A stretch of 64,000 bases of DNA from VRUE01 sp963699225 (GCA_963699225.1 OY969423.1:930001-994000); one strand, 5' to 3'; shown: positions 9,793 through 18,179, numbered from the stretch's first letter. Numbers and translations are program-made. The notes: generated from the letters alone by a model not told the origin.

Positions 9793-10867
9793 GCGAGGAG
9801 CCGGCCACGCGCTGTGACTGAAGGCCCCGGGGATCCGGGGCCTTCGTCGTGGTGGGACCGGCGACGAGAGGCGGCTCGGCGATCGCGAGTCGCGACCAGG
9901 GCGCCGGCGTGCGCTCGTTGCCCTCGTAGACGACGTCGACACCGCTGAGGCGGTCATCCCAGGCGCGGCGGCGCTTGTCGAAGAGGATGCCGAGGAAGCC
10001 GAGGCCGAAGGGGATCGCCGCCAGGGTCATCCCGATCAATCGCTTGATCGAGCGCCGCAGCGGCAAGCCGCGCGTATCGAGGTCGAGCCGGACGCCGAGG
10101 AAGCGCATGCCCAGCGTCTGGCCGGCGAGCGACCAGAAGCCAACCAAGTAGAGGCTGCCGAACCCGAACCAGAGCACGGTCCCAGCGGCGAGGGCGACAT
10201 TGGAGACACCGTTGCTGTTGCCAGTAAAGGCCGAGGCGATCAGTGCCGCGACCGCGGCCAGCCCGGAGAAGCCGAGGTTGACGATCAACACGTCGAGGGC
10301 GAAGGCGAGCCCGCGACTGACCGCGCCGGCGCGGTCAGTCGGCTCCGTCCTACGCTTGCGGAAGAAGATCCTGCGCGCGACCCGCTCGACCACGCTGTCG
10401 AGCCGGCGCGTGCCGTTGCCGATCGTGTGACCGACGTCCTCGATCATGCCGACGCTCTGGGCGCTGATCGCGGCGCGGATCTCCGGCGCCTCGGCAATCC
10501 GCTCGACCAGGCGCTGCGCCTCGTCGCTGGCCAGGAGGCGGCGCCAGACCTCGTCGACCAGCTCGCTGTCGAGCGCCTCGACCAGGGCGTTCTTGACGGC
10601 GTCGCTCTCGAGCGCGCTGTTCATCGCCTCCTCGACGATCGGGCCTTTCAACACGCGCGCAATCGCCCGTTCGACCGCCTCGCTCTCGACCGCGGCGACC
10701 ATCGCCTCCTCAGCGGCGAGCTCGATCGCCTGGTCGAGCCCGGTTGCCTTGCCGACGTCGCGGGCGCCGCGCACACCGGCGGCGAGCAGACGGACGGAAA
10801 GCGGCAGCGGCTTGCCCGAGGGGCCTTCGCCGTTGGGCCTTGAGTTCGGGTTCGGGCCGTCCGCCAT
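9785..10867 (-). CDS. RDD family membrane protein
   Basis: A 360-residue protein. The first ~160 residues are soluble, helical and Ala/Glu-rich (AIELAAEEAMVAAVESEAVERA and similar), a possible coiled-coil bundle. The C-terminal RDD domain begins at RAGAVSRGLAFALDVLIVN (Arg and Asp of the RDD pattern). It has at least two membrane helices and ends with KRRRAWDDRLSGVDVVY, the family's terminal Asp-containing motif. RDD proteins are integral membrane proteins proposed to act in transport; no substrate is visible. The last ~40 residues (PLVAGPTTTKAPDPRG and on) look unconserved and are encoded by DNA that contains the opposite gene's terminator hairpin. Confidence 0.83.
   Translation of the reverse strand: MADGPNPNSRPNGEGPSGKPLPLSVRLLAAGVRGARDVGKATGLDQAIELAAEEAMVAAVESEAVERAIARVLKGPIVEEAMNSALESDAVKNALVEALDSELVDEVWRRLLASDEAQRLVERIAEAPEIRAAISAQSVGMIEDVGHTIGNGTRRLDSVVERVARRIFFRKRRTEPTDRAGAVSRGLAFALDVLIVNLGFSGLAAVAALIASAFTGNSNGVSNVALAAGTVLWFGFGSLYLVGFWSLAGQTLGMRFLGVRLDLDTRGLPLRRSIKRLIGMTLAAIPFGLGFLGILFDKRRRAWDDRLSGVDVVYEGNERTPAPWSRLAIAEPPLVAGPTTTKAPDPRGLQSQRVAGSSPS
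9821..9844 (+). terminator. Hairpin terminator for the 9406-9792 gene, inside the opposite CDS
   Basis: A perfect 10-bp inverted repeat AAGGCCCCGG/CCGGGGCCTT with a 4-nt GGAT loop, 29 bp after the stop of the plus-strand gene. It is followed by TCGTCG rather than a T-run. It lies within the last codons of the convergent RDD gene. Confidence 0.5.
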
Positions 10868-10908
10868 CGCCCGGCGAGTATAGGGCGGGTTCCGTTGAGC
10901 CCCGACGG

Positions 10909-11295
10909 CTAGGGAAGCTGGTCGGCGGCGCTCAGCGGGTGCAACTCGCCGTGCTCCAGCGCCTCGGTGCGCAGGTGCCCGATCGCCTGGTACTCGGTCG
11001 AGGCGATCATGTCGAGGAACGCCTGGCGAGTCGGGTATTCGACCAGCAGGACCGAGTCCCAGCGACCCTCACCGAGCAGCGGCAGCGCCGATTCGCCGAG
11101 GAAGACGGCGCGGCCACCGGCCTTCTCCAGCAGCGGCGTCACCGCCGCGCCGTACTCGGCATAGCGCTCCTGGCCGCCGTCGGGCTTGAAGCGCAGCAGG
11201 TTGAGCATCACCACCGGGGCGTCCTCCCCGGCCCGCTGCGCGAACGCGGTAAACCCGTCCTGATTCAAACGCTCCGGCTCGGGGGTCGCGGTCAT
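10909..11295 (-). CDS. DUF1330-type dimeric alpha/beta-barrel protein
   Basis: A 128-residue ferredoxin-like protein with APVVMLNLLRFKPDGG near 26-41, a typical DUF1330/EthD-like first strand, followed by YAEYGAAVTPLLEKAGGR and DSVLLVEYPTRQAFLDMI. Such proteins form small dimeric barrels of uncertain role. The start overlaps the Nudix gene stop by 4 bp (11292-11295), so the two genes are translationally coupled with Nudix first. The C-terminus ends LSAADQLP. No catalytic residue can be named. Confidence 0.8.
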   Translation of the reverse strand: MTATPEPERLNQDGFTAFAQRAGEDAPVVMLNLLRFKPDGGQERYAEYGAAVTPLLEKAGGRAVFLGESALPLLGEGRWDSVLLVEYPTRQAFLDMIASTEYQAIGHLRTEALEHGELHPLSAADQLP

Positions 11296-11753
11296 CGCGC
11301 CAGCAACCTATCGAGAAAGGCCGCCTGGGCGGGATTGATCTTCAATCGTGCCTGCTCGGGGGGGAACCACTCGGCCCGGTCGACCTCGGGGAACTCGTGC
11401 TCCTCGCCCGAGCGCGGCGGCCACTCCATCGCGAAGGTGTTGCTGCGCAGGCTCGCCGGGTCGAAGTCGCCCTCAGCCCCCCAGCCGTGGACGATCTTGC
11501 CGCTCTTCTGGCGTACCTCTCCCAACTCGGTCAGCCGCTCGGAGGTCAAGCCCAGGGACGAGCCGATCTCCTCCTCCAGCTCGCGCAGAGCACAGGTGCG
11601 CGACTCCTCCCCATCCTCCAGCTCGCCCTTGGGGATCGACCAAGCGCCCTCGTCCTTCTTCGCCCAGAAGGGACCGCCGGGGTGCACGAGCAGGACCTCG
11701 AGGGAGTCTCCCTCGCCGCGGTAGAGCAGGATGCCGGCGCTGGTCTTTGCCAC
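11292..11753 (-). CDS. Nudix hydrolase
   Basis: A 153-residue protein with the Nudix box GELEDGEESRTCALRELEEEIG beginning near residue 43, including the REL-EE metal-binding core that holds Mg for nucleoside-diphosphate-X cleavage. The N-terminus KTSAGILLYRG and the insert KSGKIVHGWGAEGDFDP resemble the Ap4A/(di)nucleoside polyphosphate branch with a histidine-free N-terminal domain. It is the first gene of a two-gene unit with the DUF1330 protein (4-bp overlap) and follows the flavin oxidoreductase gene by 19 bp, so all three may be co-transcribed. The exact substrate cannot be told. Confidence 0.87.
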   Translation of the reverse strand: MAKTSAGILLYRGEGDSLEVLLVHPGGPFWAKKDEGAWSIPKGELEDGEESRTCALRELEEEIGSSLGLTSERLTELGEVRQKSGKIVHGWGAEGDFDPASLRSNTFAMEWPPRSGEEHEFPEVDRAEWFPPEQARLKINPAQAAFLDRLLAR

Positions 11754-11772
11754 CGCTGCAGACGGTATTGAA

Positions 11773-12939
11773 CTAGGCGACTCGCCTCAGCTCACCGCGC
11801 TGGCTGCCCGCCGCAGCGAGGGCAAGGCGCCCCGCCTCGGTGCCACTAGCCCAGGAGACCTCGGAGAGCAGGCCGGGGGCGGCAACCATGTCGCCGGCGA
11901 GGAAGACGCCATCGCCGCGATCGACCGCGGGACGGTCGCGCCAGGTCTTGCCGGGGTGATCGAGCGGGCCGCTGCGGCCGTCCATCACCTGCCGCCGGCG
12001 CCAGCTCTCGCGCTCCGCCAGCCCCGGGAAGGCGGCCTCGAGCAGGCGCTCTAGGCGCAGGGCGGTCTGCTCCGTGCCCTCCTCCGGGCGGACCGGCATC
12101 TGCGCCTGGACCAGCTCCTCGCCGGCCGGGGCCAGCGAGGGATCGGCCGCGCTGAAGCGCTCGACCCAGCCCGACTCGTCGAGGTCGGAGACGATGAAGG
12201 GATCGCCGCGGCGGTGCTCGAGGCCAAGGTCGATGCAGACCGTGTGCCCGCCCGGCCAGCTCAGCGAGTCCTCGCCGAGCAGCTCGCCCGCCCGGCCCAG
12301 CTCGGTGGCGACGATCGTCGGTGACTCGGGCAGCGACTCGACCGCGCGCCCGGTCTCGACCTCCACCCCGAGCCGGTGCACCCGGTCCTCGAGGGCGTCG
12401 ATCAGCGAGCTCCAGCCGCCGTGCAGGTAACGCGCCGTCGGCGGTGGGCTGAGCAGGACGCGGACCGAGTGCTTCCAGACGAAGGCGGCGGAGAGCTCAC
12501 CAGGGTCGTGATGGAAGGTGTAGACGCCGGCGGCGGCGGAGAGCATCGCCGCCGTGCGCTCGTCGGAGTGCCCCGTGACCCAGCTGCGGAAGTCCTGGTC
12601 GACCGGAGCTTCGCGACCGCGCAAGCGCAGCACGGCCGGGACCGTCCCCAGCGGCGGCGTGCGGCGGATCTCGCCCTGCCAGCGAAAGCGAATCCCTGCC
12701 AGCGGCGGGCCCGAGTAGTGGGGCAGGAGTTCGCGCTCGGCCAGCCAGGACCAGAGTGGCCCGTCCTTGTAGATGACGTGCGGGCCGAAGTTCGCCTTGT
12801 AGGGGCCGGCCATGCTGCGGGCGCGGCCGCCGAGCGAGTCGTGCGCCTCCAGCAGCCGCACCGACGCGCCTCCTTCTGCCGCGGTGATCGCGGCTGTAAG
12901 CCCGGCGATCCCGCCTCCGACAATCGTGACCCTGCTCAT
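11773..12939 (-). CDS. FAD-dependent amine oxidase/phytoene-dehydrogenase-like oxidoreductase
   Basis: A 388-residue flavoprotein with the dinucleotide-binding start VTIVGGGIAGLTAAI (4-18), an acidic strand end LLEAHDSLGGRARS, and a C-terminal FAD segment VFLAGDMVAAPGLLSEVSWASG. It belongs to the NAD(P)-binding Rossmann/amine-oxidase superfamily, whose members oxidise amines, carotenoid precursors or steroids. The substrate is not apparent, and there is no carotenoid cluster here. It is divergent from the MocR-type regulator at 13021 with an 81-bp spacer carrying inverted repeats. By analogy to MocR biology it is a candidate regulatory target. Confidence 0.82.
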   Translation of the reverse strand: MSRVTIVGGGIAGLTAAITAAEGGASVRLLEAHDSLGGRARSMAGPYKANFGPHVIYKDGPLWSWLAERELLPHYSGPPLAGIRFRWQGEIRRTPPLGTVPAVLRLRGREAPVDQDFRSWVTGHSDERTAAMLSAAAGVYTFHHDPGELSAAFVWKHSVRVLLSPPPTARYLHGGWSSLIDALEDRVHRLGVEVETGRAVESLPESPTIVATELGRAGELLGEDSLSWPGGHTVCIDLGLEHRRGDPFIVSDLDESGWVERFSAADPSLAPAGEELVQAQMPVRPEEGTEQTALRLERLLEAAFPGLAERESWRRRQVMDGRSGPLDHPGKTWRDRPAVDRGDGVFLAGDMVAAPGLLSEVSWASGTEAGRLALAAAGSQRGELRRVA

Positions 12940-12992
12940 CGAATCGCCTCGCTTTCATCTTGCTCGCACCGCATCTGAAGCCATCGTACGGA

Positions 12993-13043
12993 GGCACTGG
13001 TCCGCTATACAGTGCCAGTAATGACACACTCTGGCGGACCAGT
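12993..13043. promoter_or_regulatory. Overlapping inverted repeats at the MocR gene start (putative operator/promoter)
   Basis: A perfect 10-bp inverted repeat ACTGGTCCGC (12996-13005) and GCGGACCAGT (13034-13043), plus a nested 7-bp repeat GGCACTG (12993-12999)/CAGTGCC (13010-13016). A TATACA -10-like hexamer (13006-13011) sits between them, about 10 bp before the ATG at 13021. The second half-site lies inside the first codons of the regulator. This looks like an autoregulatory MocR site with a leaderless or near-leaderless transcript; the binding protein is inferred. Confidence 0.55.
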
Positions 13044-14427
13044 TAGTCCCACCCTCCTGGTCGAGCTGGACCGCGAGGCGGACACGCCGCTGCACGAACA
13101 GATCGAGCGCTCGATTCGCGAGGGCGTCCGCAGCGGTCGCCTCGGCGCGGATTCGCAACTCCCATCCACCCGTAGCCTCGCCGCCGAGCTGGGGATCTCG
13201 CGCGGCGTCGTCAGCGAGGCCTACAGCCAGCTCGCCGCCGAGGGCTACCTGCTCGCCCGCCAGGGCGCCCCGGTGCGGGTCGCCCCCACCGTGCGCGCCG
13301 CGGCACCGCGCGCGCCCTCCCCCTCGCTGCTGCCCAGCTTCACCCACCGCCTCGACCCTGGCCTGCCCGACCTCGCCGGCTTCCCCCGCGATCGCTGGCT
13401 GCGCTCGTTGCGCGCCGCCTGGCGCCAGGCACCGATCGACGCCGTCGACTATCCCGACCCGCGCGGGGTGCCGGCGCTGCGCGAAACGCTCGCCGATTAC
13501 CTCGGGCGCGTGCGGGGAGCCGCCGCCGACCCCGAGCAGCTGCTCGTCTGCACCGGCTTTAGCCAGGGCCTCTCGTTGATCGCGCGCTGGCTGGCGAGTC
13601 GCGGCGTCGAGAGCGTCGCGCTCGAGGACCCCGGCTGGCACAGCCACCGCTTGATCCTCGAGCAGGCCGGCCTGGCGGTCGAGCCGATCCCGGTCGACGG
13701 CGAGGGCCTGCGGGTCGACCTGCTCGAACGCAGCGAGGCCGCGGCGGTGATCGTCACCCCGGCCCACCAGTTCCCCACCGGCGCGGTGCTGAGCAGCGAG
13801 CGCCGCGCCGCCTTGGTCGAGTGGGCGGAGCGGGGCGAGCGGTTGATCGTCGAGGACGATTTCGACGCCGAGCTGCGCTACGACCGCGGCGGGGTCGGCG
13901 CCCTGCAAGGGCTCGCCCCCGAGCGCGTCGCCTACATCGGCTCGGCGAGCAAGCGACTGGTGCCGGGGATGCGGCTCGGCTGGATGCTGACCCCGTCCTG
14001 GCTGGGCTGGCCGCTGATCTCGGTCAAGGCGATCGAGGACCGCGGCTCGGAGGCGATCGGCCAGCTCGCCCTGCAGGACTTCATCGAGCGCGGCGAGCTC
14101 GATCGCCACCTGCGGCGGATGCGGCTGCGCTACCAGCGGCGCCGCGAAGCGCTACTGGAGTCGCTCGACCGCCACCTGCCCCAGGCGAAGGTCGAGGAGG
14201 GAGCCGCTGGCCTCTACGAGCTGGCCGCACTACCCGGGGGAGTCGACGAGGCGGCTCTGGTCAGCGCTGCTGCCGGCCGCGGCGTCGGCGTCGAGGGCTT
14301 GGCGCTGCACCGTTTTCGGCCCGGCGGGCCGCCGGGCCTGGTCCTCGGCTTCGCCGCGATGCCGGAGCCAGCGATCGAGCAGAGCGTGCGCCTGTTGGCC
14401 GAGGCGCTGGTGGAGGTCGAGCGCTAG
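13021..14427 (+). CDS. MocR/PdxR-type regulator (GntR HTH fused to aminotransferase fold)
   Basis: A 468-residue fusion. The winged HTH of the GntR family occupies about residues 10-85, with PLHEQIERSIREGVRSGRL and LPSTRSLAAELGISRGVVSEAY. A type I PLP aminotransferase-like domain follows, with VEDDFDAELRYD and the PLP-lysine region GSASKRLVPGMRLGW. MocR proteins bind PLP as an effector and often control pyridoxal or amino-acid genes. The ATG at 13021 is chosen over 13012 because it sits just after a TATACA box and may be leaderless. It is divergent from an FAD amine-oxidase-like gene, a plausible target. The stop codon shares a CTAG with the convergent amidase stop. Confidence 0.88.
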   Translation: MTHSGGPVSPTLLVELDREADTPLHEQIERSIREGVRSGRLGADSQLPSTRSLAAELGISRGVVSEAYSQLAAEGYLLARQGAPVRVAPTVRAAAPRAPSPSLLPSFTHRLDPGLPDLAGFPRDRWLRSLRAAWRQAPIDAVDYPDPRGVPALRETLADYLGRVRGAAADPEQLLVCTGFSQGLSLIARWLASRGVESVALEDPGWHSHRLILEQAGLAVEPIPVDGEGLRVDLLERSEAAAVIVTPAHQFPTGAVLSSERRAALVEWAERGERLIVEDDFDAELRYDRGGVGALQGLAPERVAYIGSASKRLVPGMRLGWMLTPSWLGWPLISVKAIEDRGSEAIGQLALQDFIERGELDRHLRRMRLRYQRRREALLESLDRHLPQAKVEEGAAGLYELAALPGGVDEAALVSAAAGRGVGVEGLALHRFRPGGPPGLVLGFAAMPEPAIEQSVRLLAEALVEVER

Positions 14428-15842
14428 GCAGCGACGGCTGGCGCGAGCCGCTCGGCCCAGGGCCGCGCCGCTTCCAGCTGGGCGCCAACGCGAATAAGCC
14501 GCGCCTCTTCGAAGGGGCCGCCGGTGAGCATCGCACCGATCGGGATCCCGCCCTCGTTCCAGTGCAGCGGCAGCGAGATCGCGGGCAGGCCGGTGATGTT
14601 GCCGAAGGCGGTGAAGCAGACCGAGGCGATCGTCTCGAAGACCGGCTGGTCGGGGGCCTCGTGCTGGGCCGCCAGGACGTGACCGCTCAGCGGCGGCAGG
14701 ATCCCTGAGGTCGGAGTCAGCAGCAGGTCGAAATCGCTGCCCCAGCGGGCGACTTCACGGCGCGAGAGCCGCTCCAGTCTCTGCGCGGCAACGACGTACT
14801 CGTAGGCGCTGACCCGATCGGTCGCGGCCTCATAAGCGTGGCGATTGTGCGGCTCGACCTTGGACCAATCGACGCCGTCGTAGTCGGCGATGCCGCCGAT
14901 CGTCATCGTCACGAAGTCCGGCGTCAGCTCCTCGGAGATCGTCCCCACCTCAACCTCGACTATCTCGTGGCCGAGCTGCTCGAGTAGCGCGGCGGCCTCG
15001 CGAGCGGCCTTGACGCAGTCGGGATCGGTCGGCAGGCCGAGCGGCGCCTCGGCCATCAGGCCGACCCGCAGCTTCTCGACTGGCGCACCTACCTCCTCGG
15101 CGAAGGGGCGCTGCGGCGCCGGCGCGTTGAACCAAGCGAGCGGGTCGGGACCGGCCATCACGTCAAGCGAGGCGGCAGCGTCAGCCATCGTGCGCGTGAT
15201 CGCGCCCTCGACCACGGCGCCCATCCAGGTCTGAGCGCGGCGCGGGATGCGGCCGCGGCTGCTCTTCAGGCCAACCAGCCCGGTGTAGGCAGCCGGAATG
15301 CGGATCGAGCCGCCGCCGTCGTTGGCGTGGGCGATCGGAAACATCCCGCCCGCAACCGCCGCCGAGGCGCCACCGGAGGAGCCGCCTGAGGCGCGCCCGG
15401 TGTCCCAGGGGTTGACCGTGTTGCCGTAGCGCGAGTTCTCGGCCACAGTGAGGGGGCCGAACTCGGGTGTGTTGGTGCGGCCGCAGAGGACGAAGCCGGC
15501 GCGCTGCAGTGCCTCGACAACAAGCTCGCTCTGCTCGCCGAGCGCCTCGCCGGCACCGTTGGAGCCGTAGGTGAGCGGCCAGCCCGCGACGGCGGTCAGG
15601 TCCTTGATCGGGATCGGCACGCCGAGGAACGGCGCCTCCTCCCCGGCCGCGATCCGCGCGTCGGCATCGCGAGCGGCCGCGCGGGCGATCTCGTCGTCAC
15701 GCCAGACGACCGCGTTCAGCTCTGGGTTGCGCGCGTCGACCGCAGCGAGGCAGTCCTCGAGCAGCTCGACCGCGGTGAGCTCGCGCGCCCTCAGCGCGGC
15801 AGCCAGCTCAACAGCTGACGAAGTCGGTCCGAAGCTCCCCAT
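14424..15842 (-). CDS. Amidase (amidase-signature family)
   Basis: A 472-residue enzyme with the amidase-signature catalytic set: Lys 80 in PIPIKDLT, Ser 155/156 in ASGGSSGGAS, and Ser 179 in NDGGGSIRIPAA. These form the Ser-cisSer-Lys triad that hydrolyses carboxylic amides to acid and ammonia. GatA is less likely because no gatB or gatC lies nearby and the C-terminus is diverged, so a free-standing amidase is the better call. Its start is 16 bp from the SRPBCC gene in the same direction. The stop overlaps the MocR stop within one CTAG. Confidence 0.88.
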   Translation of the reverse strand: MGSFGPTSSAVELAAALRARELTAVELLEDCLAAVDARNPELNAVVWRDDEIARAAARDADARIAAGEEAPFLGVPIPIKDLTAVAGWPLTYGSNGAGEALGEQSELVVEALQRAGFVLCGRTNTPEFGPLTVAENSRYGNTVNPWDTGRASGGSSGGASAAVAGGMFPIAHANDGGGSIRIPAAYTGLVGLKSSRGRIPRRAQTWMGAVVEGAITRTMADAAASLDVMAGPDPLAWFNAPAPQRPFAEEVGAPVEKLRVGLMAEAPLGLPTDPDCVKAAREAAALLEQLGHEIVEVEVGTISEELTPDFVTMTIGGIADYDGVDWSKVEPHNRHAYEAATDRVSAYEYVVAAQRLERLSRREVARWGSDFDLLLTPTSGILPPLSGHVLAAQHEAPDQPVFETIASVCFTAFGNITGLPAISLPLHWNEGGIPIGAMLTGGPFEEARLIRVGAQLEAARPWAERLAPAVAA

Positions 15843-15860
15843 GGCGTTGATCGTAACCGC

Positions 15861-16268
15861 CTACCGCGCCTTGGCGCTCGCCTCCAGCGCCTGCTTCACG
15901 TTCTCGACCCCGCGCTCCATCATCTCGCCGGTCATCTCCGCGATCTCGTTCGGGAGCAGATCGGCGATCCAGACGAAACGAGTCGTGCCGTCGCCGTTGT
16001 CGGTCACCTGCGCGGCACCGTTGTGGTGTGTGTAGGGACCGTCGACGATCGACCAGACCAACCGGCGCTCCTCCTCGCTGCACTCAATCAGCCGCTCACG
16101 GGCGACCGCACCGTTGAAGAAGGTGACGATCCGGTCCCCACCGTCGATCTCGGTCGCCGTCAGGAAGCCCGGCACGAGTCGCTCGTGCGGCGCGGCCCAG
16201 TCGCCCAGCGCCGCCCAAGCCTGCTCCGGGCTCACCTCGATCGTCCGTTCCTTACGAATCGATGCCAC
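15861..16268 (-). CDS. SRPBCC/START-like ligand-binding protein
   Basis: A 135-residue protein starting at GTG 16268 (VASIRKERTIEVSPEQAWAALGD), chosen because a strong GAGGAAAGAGG lies just before it; the longer frame to 16325 lacks a ribosome-binding site. It has the typical SRPBCC pattern: first strand with charged residues, EVSPEQAWAAL helix, GDRIVTFFNGA, RRLVWSIVDG, and a long C-terminal helix GEMMERGVENVKQAL. These proteins bind hydrophobic ligands in a central pocket. It lies upstream of the amidase, probably co-transcribed, and is divergent from the membrane protein at 16328. Confidence 0.8.
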   Translation of the reverse strand: MASIRKERTIEVSPEQAWAALGDWAAPHERLVPGFLTATEIDGGDRIVTFFNGAVARERLIECSEEERRLVWSIVDGPYTHHNGAAQVTDNGDGTTRFVWIADLLPNEIAEMTGEMMERGVENVKQALEASAKAR

Positions 16269-16327
16269 TTTGCCTCTTTCCTCTAGCTGTGTGCGTATGT
16301 GGAAAAGCAGCCTAAACTCGGCCACCT

Positions 16328-17215
16328 GTGATCACGACGGCGTCGATCCTCTCCAACTTCTGGGACGGACTCGAAGAGAACCACGAGCAGGCGGTCTTCC
16401 TCGTCCTCGTCGGCTTCCTCGGCTCCTTCGCCTTTATCCGCATGAGCACCCGGATCATCCGCAGCGAAAGCGTCTCCTGGTGGCCGGGTAACGTCGAAAG
16501 CGAAAGCGGCGTCCACGTCCACCATCTGGTCTTCGGGATCGTGACGATGATGGTCGCCGGCACCCTCGCCTTCGTCGCCGATGGCCGCACGCCCTACACC
16601 GAGATCTGCGCGCTCGGCTTCGGCATCGGGGTCGGCCTGACGATCGACGAGTTCGCCCTCTGGGTGCATCTGGAGGACGTCTACTGGGCGAGAGAGGGGC
16701 GCAGCTCGATCGACGCCACCGTGATCGCGGCCGCGGTGATGCTGCTGATCGTCCTCGGCGCCAACCCGCTGACGATCGACTCCGGCTCCCCCGCCGTGGT
16801 GATCACGAGCATCCTCGCCACCCTGCTCGTCTTCCTGTTGGTCGCGATCTGCTTCCTCAAGGGCCGGATCCTGCACGGCGTCGTCGGCTTCTTCGTCTTC
16901 CCGATCGCGATCTACGGGGCCAGCCGGATCGGCAAGCCGAGCTCGAGCTGGGCTCGCCGTCGCTACGGCGCGCGCCGGCCGAAGAAGCAGGCCAAGTCCG
17001 AAGACCGCTTCCGCCCCGACCGCCGCACCGAGCGCTTCAAGGAAGCCTTCCGCGACATCGTCGGCGGCAAGCCGAGCGAGGGTCTGGCCGCAGTTGGTGA
17101 CGAGGCAGCCGCCGCGACCCGCGAGGCGGGGATCGAAGTCCGCGAAGGGGCGGAACGGCTAGCCCACGCTGCGGATCCGACCCGCCGCAACAAGGACGAC
17201 GACGGCGACAGCTAG
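16328..17215 (+). CDS. Conserved integral membrane protein of unknown function
   Basis: A 295-residue protein beginning at GTG 16328. Five to six hydrophobic helices fill residues 20-195 (FLVLVGFLGSFAF, LVFGIVTMMVAGTLAF, AAVMLLIVLGANPL, ILATLLVFLLVAICFL, VVGFFVFPIAIYG). Conserved polar residues sit in and between helices: VHVHHLVFGI near 80 and LTIDEFALWVHLEDVYW near 125-140. They could bind a metal or protons. A basic C-terminal tail of ~90 residues (RRRYGARRPKKQ and on) is cytoplasmic by the positive-inside rule. I recall homologues across actinobacteria annotated only as integral membrane protein. The stop shares a CTAG with the convergent cupin gene. Confidence 0.75.
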   Translation: MITTASILSNFWDGLEENHEQAVFLVLVGFLGSFAFIRMSTRIIRSESVSWWPGNVESESGVHVHHLVFGIVTMMVAGTLAFVADGRTPYTEICALGFGIGVGLTIDEFALWVHLEDVYWAREGRSSIDATVIAAAVMLLIVLGANPLTIDSGSPAVVITSILATLLVFLLVAICFLKGRILHGVVGFFVFPIAIYGASRIGKPSSSWARRRYGARRPKKQAKSEDRFRPDRRTERFKEAFRDIVGGKPSEGLAAVGDEAAAATREAGIEVREGAERLAHAADPTRRNKDDDGDS

Positions 17216-17592
17216 GCCTGCGGGTGATCGGCGGCGCGTTGGCGCACGTCGGACTTCTCGGCCAGCGTCATCGCGCCGGGATGGCCATCGCCGGGCCACG
17301 GAGTGAGCATCAGCAGCAGCCGGGCATCTGCCCGCGCGGCGATCGTGCGCCGCTCGCCGGGGTCGAACTCGAAGAGATGGCCGACTCCGGCCGACACGGT
17401 CTCACCGCCGGCGGTCGCAACGTCGACCTCTCCGGCGACGACGACGATTCGTGCTCGCTCGTGAACCTCGTGCTCCTGGAACTCCTCGCCGGCGGGAAGG
17501 TCGAGCACGATCGTGCGCGCGTCCTCAGCCGAGGCGAGAATCTGCGGTGCGTGCGGCTCCGCCTCGACGCTCTTCAGGTCCCAGCTCTGCAT
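17212..17592 (-). CDS. Small cupin-domain protein
   Basis: A 126-residue single-domain beta-barrel. Cupin motif 1 is approximated by LPAGEEFQEHEVHERARIVVVAGEVDV (two His and a Glu as candidate metal ligands) and motif 2 by GVGHLFEFDPGERRTI. The second motif His is retained in GHLFEF. Whether it is an enzyme or a sensor is unknown. Its stop codon overlaps that of the membrane-protein gene in one CTAG (17212-17215). The gene upstream in its direction is the Ddn-like oxidoreductase at 17606-18112, only 13 bp away, so they may be one operon. Confidence 0.75.
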   Translation of the reverse strand: MQSWDLKSVEAEPHAPQILASAEDARTIVLDLPAGEEFQEHEVHERARIVVVAGEVDVATAGGETVSAGVGHLFEFDPGERRTIAARADARLLLMLTPWPGDGHPGAMTLAEKSDVRQRAADHPQA

Positions 17593-17605
17593 CTCTCATA
17601 GGAAC

Positions 17606-18112
17606 CTACGCCATGGGGGTGAGCTGGACAATGGGGATCGTCCGATTCGCCTGCGCCGCTTCTCGACGGTAAGCCGCGTAAGGGCCGAAGACCTGGTCGG
17701 CAAGCGTCCAGAGTCTCCGGCGCTCGGCTTCGCCAGCGATCACCATCGCCCGCATCGGGATGCCGCCGAAGGTGACGTCGGGATTGGCGACGAGATTGTG
17801 GAACCAGGCTGGATGCTCGGGCAGGCCGAGCTTCGAGGCGACGATCGTGACCCGCTCGCCGTCGTGGAAGTAGATCACCGCGTTGCGTCGCAGCTTGCCG
17901 CTTCTGGCGCCGCGGGTCTCGAGCAGAGCCGTGGGAATCATCAGGTCGAAGCCGAGGCGCCCACCTGTCGCTCGCATTAGGGGTGGGTCGAGCTTCCAGA
18001 CGACGTGGATCGAGAGGAAGCGGCCCAGGCGCGTGTTGGAGAAGGCGGCGTAAGCGCGGCTGAACCGGCCGCGCGGCCGGTTAGGGTCGACGTACTTGAG
18101 CCGGCTGGACAT
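17606..18112 (-). CDS. Deazaflavin (F420)-dependent nitroreductase-family protein
   Basis: A 168-residue protein starting MSSRLKYVDPNRPRG (ATG at 18112). It has the Ddn-family core LLETRGARSGKLRRNAVIYFHDGERVTIVASKLGLPEHPAWFHNL-type pattern around residues 64-108, where the R-G-R-S-G-K loop contacts the F420 phosphate tail. It ends in IPIVQLTPMA, as is usual. Family members reduce nitro-compounds, quinones or lipids with F420H2. The extended N-terminus (residues 1-45) suggests a membrane-proximal variant. It is divergent from the ABC binding protein at 18180, and a shorter paralogue lies at 19350-19760. Confidence 0.82.
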   Translation of the reverse strand: MSSRLKYVDPNRPRGRFSRAYAAFSNTRLGRFLSIHVVWKLDPPLMRATGGRLGFDLMIPTALLETRGARSGKLRRNAVIYFHDGERVTIVASKLGLPEHPAWFHNLVANPDVTFGGIPMRAMVIAGEAERRRLWTLADQVFGPYAAYRREAAQANRTIPIVQLTPMA

Positions 18113-18179
18113 CGTCAGACCTCCTGGCTGGAACGTATTCGACCAAGCGTCATTCCGCTCTCGAAAGGAGCTGCCAGCC

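Noticed and set aside
14424..15842. GatA subunit of the amidotransferase
   Set aside because: No gatB or gatC nearby, and the C-terminal half looks like a free amidase.
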